Below, one piece after another: positions 1 to 6,444 of a stretch of 22,998 nt of DNA (within the stretch, counting starts at the first letter, position 1; each line of letters starts with the position of its first letter). The stretch covers positions 1 to 22,998 of the forward strand of contig JBFIHG010000039.1 in assembly GCA_041601945.1 (NCBI GenBank), in the 5' to 3' direction. The DNA comes from JBFJKD01 sp041601945. Its GTDB lineage: Bacteria > Pseudomonadota > Gammaproteobacteria > Pseudomonadales > Porticoccaceae. A program made the translations under genes and the position numbers. The notes under the pieces were generated by a model. The model had not been told where the DNA came from and made no database searches. It saw nothing but the letters and a program-made list of their open reading frames with translations.

Positions 1-342
1 AATATTGCACAGGCTGCCGTCGTCCCAGCGGTAGGTCCAGGCGTGGTACCAACAGGTAATTGTCTCTTTGGTATAGCATTCAATTTTTCGGGATAATGGC
101 ACGCCGCGATGCAGGCAACGATCCTTGAGGCAATACACTTTGCCGTCGACGCGATTAAGCAGCAGATTTTCGCCCAGCATTTTGATTGTGACCGGCACGC
201 CCTCGGCGACGTCGTCGGCGAACATTGCGGGATACCAGTGATTTCGAAACCCGAGCTTGGCCTCGACGTAAGGCCGCCAGTTTTTGACGCGTGCCAGCAC
301 CTCGGGATTGACCAGGGGAATATCTATGGGTCTTGTCGTCAT
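1..342 (-). CDS. Rieske non-heme iron oxygenase alpha subunit, CarAa-like (N-terminal part, runs off window)
   Basis: Terminal oxygenase component of a ring-hydroxylating or mono-oxygenating Rieske system. 114 codons are visible from an ATG at 342. The Rieske [2Fe-2S] ligands are Cys76-Leu-His78 (CLHRG) and Cys97-Trp-Tyr-His100 (CWYHAW). From residue 16 on, the protein resembles the carbazole 1,9a-dioxygenase oxygenase CarAa as I recall it, for example in GFRNHWYP, LGENLL and CLKDRCLHRG; the four ligands sit about seven residues later than in CarAa. The C-terminal mononuclear-iron domain lies outside the window, so the substrate cannot be read. It lies downstream of the hydratase/aldolase operon on the same strand, after a 208-base gap with its own candidate promoter. 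The family call is firm; a carbazole substrate is not implied, since related enzymes attack other large hydrophobic compounds. Confidence 0.85.
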   Translation of the reverse strand, partial: MTTRPIDIPLVNPEVLARVKNWRPYVEAKLGFRNHWYPAMFADDVAEGVPVTIKMLGENLLLNRVDGKVYCLKDRCLHRGVPLSRKIECYTKETITCWYHAWTYRWDDGSLCNI

Positions 343-376
343 CGGGCGCTCGATTTTTATCGGAAAACCTGAGTTA

Positions 377-404
377 AGTATAACTGAACGGGCATTGCGC
401 ACAA
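377..404 (-). promoter_or_regulatory. Candidate sigma70 promoter for the Rieske gene
   Basis: On the minus strand TTGTGC (399-404) is followed after 16 bases by TATACT (377-382), 35 bases before the ATG at 342. The -10 box is near consensus and the -35 shares TTG. Pattern reading only. Confidence 0.35.
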
Positions 405-534
405 TCCCGCACACCACGCAGCTGCCGATCACTACGTAATGAGATATTACCTGATTTTTTTCGTAATACCCTCCAGCATACTGGCTGGCAGCCCAGGGTT
501 AGCTCGATATGCAATACGCAATCGCTTGGTCTAT

Positions 535-546
535 GTAAACGTTTAC
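535..546. promoter_or_regulatory. Perfect 12-bp palindrome GTAAACGTTTAC, LacI-operator-like
   Basis: GTAAACGTTTAC is its own reverse complement. It lies 4 bases beyond the stop codon of the MaoC gene (551-991) and about 190 bases upstream of the Rieske gene. The form (TGTAAACG-type half sites with a central CG) is typical of LacI/GalR-family operators. A role in the Rieske gene is inferred from position only; no regulator is encoded in the window. Confidence 0.35.
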
Positions 547-550
547 CGAA

Positions 551-991
551 TTATTTTTTGGATGGTAATTCGAGCGTCATCGTTGCGGGAACCCGCGGTC
601 CGTCCTGGGTAGAGATCAGGATAGAAACATCGACCAGATGACGGCCTTTTTCGTCCTGATAGCATTTCTTTACCTCACCTTCTCCCGACATGGTATCACC
701 AGCATAGATCGAGCTTTTCATTTGCATCTGGCGCATGCGAATGAACGTATGGGGGCCGGCCCAGTCGGTGGCTACCCGGTCAATAAATCCTTCAATGGCC
801 ATGGTATTGAGGTAAATGGTTTTTTGCCCCTGATTCTTGGCGTATTCGGGATTGTGGTGTCCCGGGAAAAAATCCTGCGTGGCGGCCGCATCTAAAATAA
901 CTTTTTCAAACGGGACGTCCATGGTTATTTTGTTAATCGCGTCACCGGGTTTGATATCGTTCCAGTATTTCAGGCCCATTGTGTTTGGCAT
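551..991 (-). CDS. MaoC-like enoyl-CoA hydratase, ChsH1/Shy-like
   Basis: A 146-residue single-hotdog protein that probably hydrates an alpha,beta-unsaturated acyl-CoA. The hydratase signature is Asp40-Phe-Phe-Pro-Gly-His45, followed by HNPEYAK. The Asp-x4-His spacing is that of (R)-specific MaoC hydratases, so this is the likely catalytic subunit of the pair formed with the next gene. It is the last gene of the operon, only three bases after the stop of the MaoC-like gene at 995-1528, with GAGGAA just before its ATG. In actinobacterial cholesterol degradation, ChsH1 has this size and pairs with the MaoC half of ChsH2 to hydrate the steroid 22-enoyl-CoA. The family is clear; the steroid-like substrate is inferred from the neighbouring DUF35 and Ltp2-like genes. 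Confidence 0.8.
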   Translation of the reverse strand: MPNTMGLKYWNDIKPGDAINKITMDVPFEKVILDAAATQDFFPGHHNPEYAKNQGQKTIYLNTMAIEGFIDRVATDWAGPHTFIRMRQMQMKSSIYAGDTMSGEGEVKKCYQDEKGRHLVDVSILISTQDGPRVPATMTLELPSKK

Positions 992-994
992 AAT

Positions 995-1528
995 TTATTC
1001 CTCGTGCGCGTTGTAACGGAAAAGCTGATTGGTCTGAATCGCGATCAGCTCATCTTTCTGATTGGTAAATTTAGCCTGGGTCGTTAAAAAATGTCCGATT
1101 CCCAATCGCGTATTTTTTTCACGGGAAATATCAATCAGGCGGTCTTCAACGTGTACACGATCACCCAGAAACAGGTGCCGCTCATATTCAGTTTTGGTGG
1201 CGACATTAATCAAGGTATTGCCAGGCAGCGGTACGATGACGGCGATAAAATGGTGGGAGCGTTCCTTCTTCGGATGCCACTGCAGAGACATAGCCCAGGT
1301 TAACAACAAGCCAGGCGGCGCAACGATGCCACCCCATTGTTGCCGGGCGTACTCTTCGTTCCAGTAACTGTCATTACCGTCCTCTTCGAGAGAACAGTAA
1401 ATTTTTATGGCCTCCCAGTTCACCGTAAACTCCGCAACGGTGTTCAGTGTGCGGTTATCGAGAAACTTTTGCGCCTCTTCGTAACTCCCGTAGTTGAGCG
1501 CAAAAGGCTCTTTGACAGCTTTATTCAT
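995..1528 (-). CDS. MaoC/FAS1-like dehydratase-fold protein, equivalent to the N-terminal half of ChsH2
   Basis: A 177-residue hotdog protein of the MaoC_dehydrat_N type. Residues about 50-75 read EDGNDSYWNEEYA followed by GGIVAPPGLL, the usual substrate-loop region of this family. The histidine expected in an Asp-x4-His hydratase motif is absent, so it probably shapes the acyl-CoA site of a heteromer with the following MaoC protein rather than catalysing alone. The start at 1528 has a good GAGGAA site. It sits between the DUF35 gene (12-base gap) and the catalytic MaoC gene (3-base gap). In Mycobacterium tuberculosis, ChsH2 fuses a MaoC domain to a C-terminal DUF35 domain; here the two domains are separate adjacent genes. 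Moderately sure of the ChsH2 equivalence. Confidence 0.75.
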   Translation of the reverse strand: MNKAVKEPFALNYGSYEEAQKFLDNRTLNTVAEFTVNWEAIKIYCSLEEDGNDSYWNEEYARQQWGGIVAPPGLLLTWAMSLQWHPKKERSHHFIAVIVPLPGNTLINVATKTEYERHLFLGDRVHVEDRLIDISREKNTRLGIGHFLTTQAKFTNQKDELIAIQTNQLFRYNAHEE

Positions 1529-1540
1529 TATGTTTCCTCG

Positions 1541-1966
1541 TTAGTTGCAAGGTCGAAACTGCGGTATTTTCATCTCGCCCCGCGCTTGAAAAGTGACTTC
1601 GACGGCCATTTCGATATGGACAGCATTCACATCGCAATCGAGCACATTAGTCATCATCCGCGGACCCTCATCCAGCTCGATAATAGCCAGCACGTAGGGC
1701 ACATCCTGTTGATACGACGGGAGGGGCGATTGATGAATGACGGAAAAACTGTAGATCCGGCCCTTGCCAGTCATTTTACGCCACGAGAGATTTTGTGAAA
1801 AACAACCGGGACACCACCGGCGCGGATAATAGAAAGGTTTCTGGCACGCTTCGCAAAAAGGTAAAAACAGTTCTTCCTGTTTGGCATGTTCCCAGAACGG
1901 TTCAGCGCCAGGGCTGATTTGCGGTTGCGGTTTTGCCACCACGCTGGTGGTTGGTGAGTCGCTCAT
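1541..1966 (-). CDS. DUF35 OB-fold/zinc-ribbon protein, ChsH2-DUF35-like aldolase partner
   Basis: A 141-residue protein with an N-terminal rubredoxin-like zinc ribbon, Cys38-x2-Cys41 and Cys52-x2-Cys55, followed by an OB-fold segment starting near GKGRIYSFSVIHQ. This is the DUF35 (ACAC) architecture that accompanies thiolase-superfamily proteins. Its ATG overlaps the TGA of the thiolase-fold gene (ATGA at 1963-1966) behind a strong GGGGAGG site, so the two are translationally coupled and probably form a complex. In the Ltp2-ChsH2 steroid aldolase the DUF35 domain binds Ltp2 and is needed for activity; that role is transferred here by synteny. DUF35 proteins also partner other SCP-x-type thiolases, so the exact substrate is open. 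Confidence 0.85.
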   Translation of the reverse strand: MSDSPTTSVVAKPQPQISPGAEPFWEHAKQEELFLPFCEACQKPFYYPRRWCPGCFSQNLSWRKMTGKGRIYSFSVIHQSPLPSYQQDVPYVLAIIELDEGPRMMTNVLDCDVNAVHIEMAVEVTFQARGEMKIPQFRPCN

Positions 1967-3135
1967 GATTGCCTCCCCAGTACCAACGTGGCGTGCTCGC
2001 TCATCATGCCGCCATAGGAATGTACCAAACCGAGGTTAGCCTTGCTGAGTTGCCGCTCCCCTGCGATACCCATGATCTGCCGCGCGCCTTCTACAATCAT
2101 TGACATGCCGGATGCGTCGCCGGTGTGACCAAAGGACAGTAACCCTCCGTAGGTATTAACCGGAAAGTCACCACCGGGTCGCGTGCGACCCGATTGAAAC
2201 GTCTCGCCGCCTTTACCTCTGGGGCAAAGTCCCAACTCTTCCATAAATACCAAAGGATTAACCGTAAATGCGTCGTAAATTTGCGCAAAATCCATATCAG
2301 ATGGCTGTAACCCCGCCCGTGCGTAGGCTTGTTTGGCCGCTTTCCCGCAGCCAATGTCGAGCAGATCTGGGGCCTGATGGATATTGCGGTGATTATGGTA
2401 TTCACCCATGCCTAGCACATAGGCCGGTTGGGAAGAAAATCGCTTTGCGATCTGTTCGTTGGTCACCAGGATGGCTGCTCCGCCCTCCAGGGGTATGGAG
2501 CAATCGTATAAATTGAACGGTGAAGCAATAGGGCGGGAGTTACGCACCTTCTCTACCGTTAGCTCTTCCTTGCCATACATGGCCGCCTGGGGGTTCTGCA
2601 GCGCCCATAAGCGACTGGATACGGCAACCTCCGCAAACTGCTCCGCTGTTGTGCCAAATTCGTGCATGTGCCGCTGGGCGACCTGAGCGTACATCGCCGG
2701 AATAAATGTGCCGTACGGGAATTCGTAAATTTCGTGGCTAACCATTTTCGCCATGGTTTCCGCCCCGCCCGCACCGACTTTGGGAAACTTGCCAGCACCC
2801 ACGCAGAGCACCGAGTCGACGAGCCCTTGTCGAATGGCGAGACTCGCACGTTGAATCATCAAACTATAGGTGGAGCCGCCAGCATTCATGGTATCCGCAA
2901 ACAGGGGATGGATACCCATTTCCTCGTACAATTGCTCATGGACAAAAATATCGCTGTTACCACCGCCGGCCATACCGGAAGGACAGGCTAATAACCCATG
3001 AATATCCGATGGTTTGACAGCCCATTCCTGTAGAAACTGCCGGACGACTTCGACGTACATGTCGTATCCGCCCAGTTCGGGATAACGGGCCGGTTTCATT
3101 TCCGAAACAGCAGCGATGGCTACAGCGTTAGCCAT
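1963..3135 (-). CDS. Thiolase-fold lipid-transfer protein lacking thiolase cysteines; probable Ltp2/Sal-like acyl-CoA retro-aldolase
   Basis: A 390-residue thiolase-superfamily protein of SCP-x/Ltp type. The nucleophile region reads MNAGGST (residues 83-89), with glycine where thiolases have cysteine. The C-terminal cysteine loop reads HSYGG (372-376), with Tyr374 at the cysteine position. IYDAFT (286-291) and FGHTGDASG (335-343) are retained. Loss of both cysteines argues against Claisen chemistry and fits the Ltp2 steroid side-chain aldolases, reported to use active-site tyrosines for retro-aldol cleavage. I chose the ATG at 3135 because GGAG lies 7 bases upstream; a TTG 18 bases earlier is in frame but poorly placed. 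It is the first gene of the operon, coupled to the DUF35 gene. Annotation as acetyl-CoA acetyltransferase would be misleading. Confidence 0.82.
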   Translation of the reverse strand: MANAVAIAAVSEMKPARYPELGGYDMYVEVVRQFLQEWAVKPSDIHGLLACPSGMAGGGNSDIFVHEQLYEEMGIHPLFADTMNAGGSTYSLMIQRASLAIRQGLVDSVLCVGAGKFPKVGAGGAETMAKMVSHEIYEFPYGTFIPAMYAQVAQRHMHEFGTTAEQFAEVAVSSRLWALQNPQAAMYGKEELTVEKVRNSRPIASPFNLYDCSIPLEGGAAILVTNEQIAKRFSSQPAYVLGMGEYHNHRNIHQAPDLLDIGCGKAAKQAYARAGLQPSDMDFAQIYDAFTVNPLVFMEELGLCPRGKGGETFQSGRTRPGGDFPVNTYGGLLSFGHTGDASGMSMIVEGARQIMGIAGERQLSKANLGLVHSYGGMMSEHATLVLGRQS

Positions 3136-3177
3136 ATTGAAACTCCAGGGCAAACCGGCAGGCCGGCGGTGAATCGA

Positions 3178-3197
3178 ATGTTACCAAAGAGTAACAT
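3178..3197. promoter_or_regulatory. Operator-like inverted repeat upstream of the aldolase operon
   Basis: ATGTTAC (3178-3184) and GTAACAT (3191-3197) form perfect 7-base arms around a 6-base spacer, 42 bases upstream of the ATG at 3135. Size and symmetry suit a TetR- or MarR-type dimer site over the promoter or early leader. No regulator gene is nearby. Confidence 0.4.
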
Positions 3198-3224
3198 AAG
3201 AGTGTCGGGAGTGACTAGAGTGTT

Positions 3225-3252
3225 GGCCCAATTCGATATTAAGGATTGGGCC
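3225..3252. repeat. Inverted repeat GGCCCAAT...ATTGGGCC between soxH and the aldolase operon
   Basis: Perfect 8-base arms (3225-3232 and 3245-3252) enclose 12 bases. It lies about 30 bases after the soxH stop on the minus strand, but no T-run follows on either strand, so an intrinsic terminator is not well supported. It could be an operator or an RNA hairpin that ends or separates the sox transcript. Confidence 0.4.
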
Positions 3253-3282
3253 CGAGCTTATTTTCATTGGAGAATACGGTGT

Positions 3283-4269
3283 CTAAAAGTAATCCGTTTC
3301 CAGCTCCTGAAACACGCGTCCGGCATTTTTGGCCGCCAGTTCCTCGAATGTGTCCAGATGTGAGTAAGCGGACTGGTCGATACTGTAAGCGTCCTGTAAA
3401 TCCCCATCGTCGTCGAGAATCTTGATGACTGCGGCGCGCAAAAATTTGAGGTAACCGAGGGTTTCGCGCTCAATCGCGGCCATATCTGTCGGCGCGCCGT
3501 GCCCAGGAATCACCGCTAACGGTTCTAGTGCAGCCATTTTTTCGAAGGACTGTATCCATTGGCTGGTGACAGTATCCGGAAATATCCCCAGCAGTCTCTG
3601 GTGGAATGCTATATCGCCGGTGATAATAATTTTTTGCTCGGGAAGCCACACCGATATATCGCCCGGCGAATGAGCGGGACCAAAACTGATCACCTGCACC
3701 AGTAAATCGCCGAGTTCTATATGTAGCTTGTCGTTCAATGTCTGTGTGGGCGGCGCGACAAAAGTACCCTCCCCCTTATCCCGGTTATAGGCCAGCATAT
3801 CCTGCAGAATTTTTTCTCCATGCTGGAGTATTTCGTCCGCTGCCGCCACCTGGGCGATAATCGTCACGCCACCAAGTTGTGCCCAGTAACTATTGCCCAG
3901 AAATGCGTGCCCTTGCCCGTTTTCATCCACTAACCATTTGACTGGTTTATCGGTAATTTTTTGGATGGCCTGGTGCAGTGCCTTTGCCAATTGATACGAA
4001 GCCCCACCATTGACTACCAGCACCGCGTCGCGACCGATCACCACCGACAAATTATTATTGTGCCCACCGTTCTCATAAGTGGGCGGCGCAGTCGCGCCGA
4101 TCGCCGAATAGACGTTTTCAGCTACTTTGGTAAGCAGCAGTTCGGGAACTGTTGAGGTGGCGGCGCGGGGAATTTCCTGCCCACCATAAACCAGAGTACT
4201 GTTAACCAGAGTACTGTTCAGGCACAGCACCCAGGCGAACAGGGCTAGCCTGGAGATAGCCTTGATCAC
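3283..4269 (-). CDS. soxH: SoxH-like metallo-beta-lactamase-fold protein with degenerate metal motif
   Basis: A 328-residue exported MBL-fold protein at the end of the sox operon. Residues 1 to about 29 form a signal peptide. The fold landmarks AHSPGD (His200), ITGD (Asp219) and PGHG (His257) are present. The HxHxDH motif is replaced by Glu116-Asn-Gly-Gln-Gly-His121, losing the first two His and the Asp; the site before it reads VVNGG instead of the usual DTG. Two-metal hydrolase activity is therefore doubtful unless this subfamily uses a different site. It starts with GTG, and GTGA overlaps the soxB stop, so the two are translationally coupled. A perfect 15-base duplication adds five residues (NSTLV) at the signal peptide end. 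SoxH is not required for thiosulfate oxidation in Paracoccus; its substrate is unknown. Confidence 0.75.
   Translation of the reverse strand: MIKAISRLALFAWVLCLNSTLVNSTLVYGGQEIPRAATSTVPELLLTKVAENVYSAIGATAPPTYENGGHNNNLSVVIGRDAVLVVNGGASYQLAKALHQAIQKITDKPVKWLVDENGQGHAFLGNSYWAQLGGVTIIAQVAAADEILQHGEKILQDMLAYNRDKGEGTFVAPPTQTLNDKLHIELGDLLVQVISFGPAHSPGDISVWLPEQKIIITGDIAFHQRLLGIFPDTVTSQWIQSFEKMAALEPLAVIPGHGAPTDMAAIERETLGYLKFLRAAVIKILDDDGDLQDAYSIDQSAYSHLDTFEELAAKNAGRVFQELETDYF
4189..4218. repeat. Perfect 15-bp tandem duplication inside soxH
   Basis: AACCAGAGTACTGTT occurs twice head to tail (4189-4203, 4204-4218). It is in frame and duplicates Asn-Ser-Thr-Leu-Val near the predicted signal peptidase region of the SoxH-like protein. 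Likely a recent slippage event. Confidence 0.9.
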
Positions 4270-6023
4270 AAACTCGTCAACCCCGGATTACCATCCACAT
4301 TCACCAACTGCGGTACGTTGAGTTTGGCAATTTCAACGGTCTTGTTACTCTCCAGATAGTCGGCGACGGTATCCCAGATCGCCGGTCCGGGAGACTGGCT
4401 ACCCACCGTTGCCCAGCCGGCGACTTTGTATGTGCCCTCCGCTCGTATTTTTTCGCCGTTATCAAGTTGCATATTGTCGATACGAGCGCCAATATCCGCC
4501 ATGGGATTACAACGATAATCCAGCCCCCCTACCCGCACCATATCGCCACCTTGCTGGTAATAGGGGTCGGGGTTAAACAAATTGTCGGCAACATCTTCGA
4601 GAATGGCTTTTAATTCGGTGCCGCTCATTTCGCGGACATAAGTTTCAGGATAGGTGATGCAGGTCTGGTCCAGCACATGCTCCATGGTAATCGTTTGTCC
4701 GGGAAGGACAGTGGTGCCCCAGCGAAAGCCTGGCGACAGGGAAATTTGCGCGTCGTTAACGGAGCGCAGCGCATCACAGATAACCTGATCGAACGTGCCG
4801 TTAAAATTACCCCGCCGATAGAGTAAATCCCCAGCAATTGCCAGTGGTTTGCTCAGCGTCTCGAGATACGGTTTACGCACACCGTCGATGTACTGCGCCA
4901 TCGTATTATCCGGGGTTAAAAAATTCGCGAACACCGGCAACAGTTTGTAGTTGTAGTCCAGCACCCGCCCCTGGCCGAGTTTAAGATCCAGCACGCCCAG
5001 AAACTTGCCGTTGGACCCCGCATTGGTCACCAGGGTTTTACCAGCGGGATTATCAATCAGTAAGGGGCTGGGAATACCATCGTGGGTATGACCACCCAGT
5101 ATCGCGTCGATGCCGGACACTCGGGAGGCCAGCTTGAGATCCACGTCCATACCATTGTGGGATAACACAATCACCGCATCTGGCTTTTCATCAGCGCGAA
5201 TCTGGTCCACCAGCTCCTGCATTTCCTGATCCCGCACGCCGAAAGTCCAGTCGGGAATAAAACGCGAGGGATTGGCTACCGGAGTATAAGGAAAGGCCTG
5301 GCCGATAACGGCGACGCGAAATCCCCCCAGCTCTTTTACCATGTAAGGCTTAAAAGCATGGCCGCTGTCTTCGTCATAGGCATCGGCGCCGTCGAACAAC
5401 GCATCTTCTTTAACTCGAATATTTTGTGCGAGGAATTCTCCGTTGAACTTTGCGATATTAGCCAGTACTTCGGAATCCTGATAAGTGAATTCCCAGTGGC
5501 CGGTCATAATATCCACACCCAGCAGGTTGCACGCTTCCACCATATCCTGACCACGCGTCCAGTAGGCCGTACCCGACCCTTGCCAGGTGTCACCGCCATC
5601 GAGCAACAGGGTTTTGTCTCTGCCAAAATCGGTGCGCAGACGCTCTATCAATGTTTTCAGATAGGCGAACCCACCTACCTTTCCGTAAAGCTCGGCAGCC
5701 TGAGTAAAGTCGATAGCGGTATATGCGTGCGCCAATGGACCGCCGCCGGGAATCGAAAAATATTTAAGAAAATCCTCGGCAACCAGATGGGGTGGACGCG
5801 CAAAGGCATCATGAAATCCGAGATTTACGCTTGGTTCGCGAAAGTAGATGGGATTTAACTGCGCATGAGTATCGGTAAAGTGCAGCAGGCGGACATCACC
5901 GGTGCTCGCTATGTCATACAAGTCGGCACCAGGGTTGCTACCGGATTTGTTACAACCGGGCAGCAAGCCAGCCACCCCGGCGCAGGCTAATAACTTGGTA
6001 AATTCTCTACGACTTATTTGCAT
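4266..6023 (-). CDS. soxB: Thiosulfohydrolase SoxB
   Basis: A 585-residue periplasmic enzyme that hydrolyses the sulfate group from the S-thiosulfonate bound to the SoxY cysteine. It belongs to the 5'-nucleotidase/metallophosphoesterase family. The dinuclear metal site is visible as LLHFTDTHAQL (Asp and His ligands), LLDGGDTWQG, GHWEFTYQ, LSHNGMD and GGHTHDG. The C-terminal domain carries the SoxB-typical GGDMVRVGGLDYRC. The N-terminus has a twin-arginine motif SRREFTKLL, followed by LLPGC with Cys24 as a possible lipidation site, so it may be a Tat-exported lipoprotein. The leader upstream contains a 15-base tandem repeat and only a weak ribosome site (GAGCGG). It lies between soxK and soxH. 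The length is normal for SoxB. Confidence 0.95.
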   Translation of the reverse strand: MQISRREFTKLLACAGVAGLLPGCNKSGSNPGADLYDIASTGDVRLLHFTDTHAQLNPIYFREPSVNLGFHDAFARPPHLVAEDFLKYFSIPGGGPLAHAYTAIDFTQAAELYGKVGGFAYLKTLIERLRTDFGRDKTLLLDGGDTWQGSGTAYWTRGQDMVEACNLLGVDIMTGHWEFTYQDSEVLANIAKFNGEFLAQNIRVKEDALFDGADAYDEDSGHAFKPYMVKELGGFRVAVIGQAFPYTPVANPSRFIPDWTFGVRDQEMQELVDQIRADEKPDAVIVLSHNGMDVDLKLASRVSGIDAILGGHTHDGIPSPLLIDNPAGKTLVTNAGSNGKFLGVLDLKLGQGRVLDYNYKLLPVFANFLTPDNTMAQYIDGVRKPYLETLSKPLAIAGDLLYRRGNFNGTFDQVICDALRSVNDAQISLSPGFRWGTTVLPGQTITMEHVLDQTCITYPETYVREMSGTELKAILEDVADNLFNPDPYYQQGGDMVRVGGLDYRCNPMADIGARIDNMQLDNGEKIRAEGTYKVAGWATVGSQSPGPAIWDTVADYLESNKTVEIAKLNVPQLVNVDGNPGLTSL

Positions 6024-6030
6024 AACCGCT

Positions 6031-6090
6031 CAACTATGTATTTACCAACTATGTATTTACCAACTGTGTATACATCAACTAACTATTCAG
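6031..6090. repeat. 15-bp tandem repeat in the soxB leader
   Basis: CAACTATGTATTTAC is present twice exactly (6031-6045, 6046-6060), then diverges in CAACTGTGTATACAT (6061-6075) and weakly in CAACTAACTATTCAG (6076-6090). The array fills most of the soxK-soxB gap, directly upstream of the soxB start on the minus strand, so copy number could alter the soxB leader. Confidence 0.85.
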
Positions 6091-6123
6091 GTGTGTATCG
6101 GAGTATCGGGTGGCGCCATGCCG

Positions 6124-6432
6124 TCAATCGGGCTTCATTTCCTGCCAGTGGGCATCCGCATATTCTGACTGCACGATGGAATTTTGTGCCTGTGTAAGTG
6201 CCTGTCGAGCCAGCGTTGCCGCAGCATCGACGCGATTGTCTGCCAGTGCTTTTTCTGCCTGATTAATTAAGTTCTCGGTATTGATCCAGGCAAAACCCAA
6301 CGCCCCCGCCGCGGCGAGGGTCGTCGTTGCCTCGTCAATAGTTTCACGCACGTCTTTATCGGTGGCCGCCGTTGCAGGGCCCGCAAGCGCGGTGGATAGA
6401 CACATAGTGAGTATTAGCAGTAATTTCGTCAC
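6124..6432 (-). CDS. soxK: SoxXA-binding protein SoxK
   Basis: A 102-residue exported helical protein. Residues 1-22 are a signal peptide ending in ALAGPATAA. The mature part contains LGFAWINTENLINQAEKAL, then an alanine-rich amphipathic helix with VDAAATLARQALTQAQN. This matches the pattern of SoxK/SAXB (W-x-DT-like motif, then A/L/Q-rich helix), a small subunit that binds SoxXA. The position between soxA and soxB matches the soxXAKB order of other gammaproteobacteria. It has a GTG start at 6432 with AAAGGG 8 bases upstream. The call rests on synteny plus a remembered family pattern, with no cofactor motif to confirm it. Confidence 0.72.
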   Translation of the reverse strand: MTKLLLILTMCLSTALAGPATAATDKDVRETIDEATTTLAAAGALGFAWINTENLINQAEKALADNRVDAAATLARQALTQAQNSIVQSEYADAHWQEMKPD

Positions 6433-6444
6433 GTTGTTAACCCT

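Noticed and set aside
1963..3153. Acetyl-CoA acetyltransferase starting at TTG 3153
   Set aside because: Both thiolase cysteines are absent, and the ATG at 3135 has the properly spaced GGAG.
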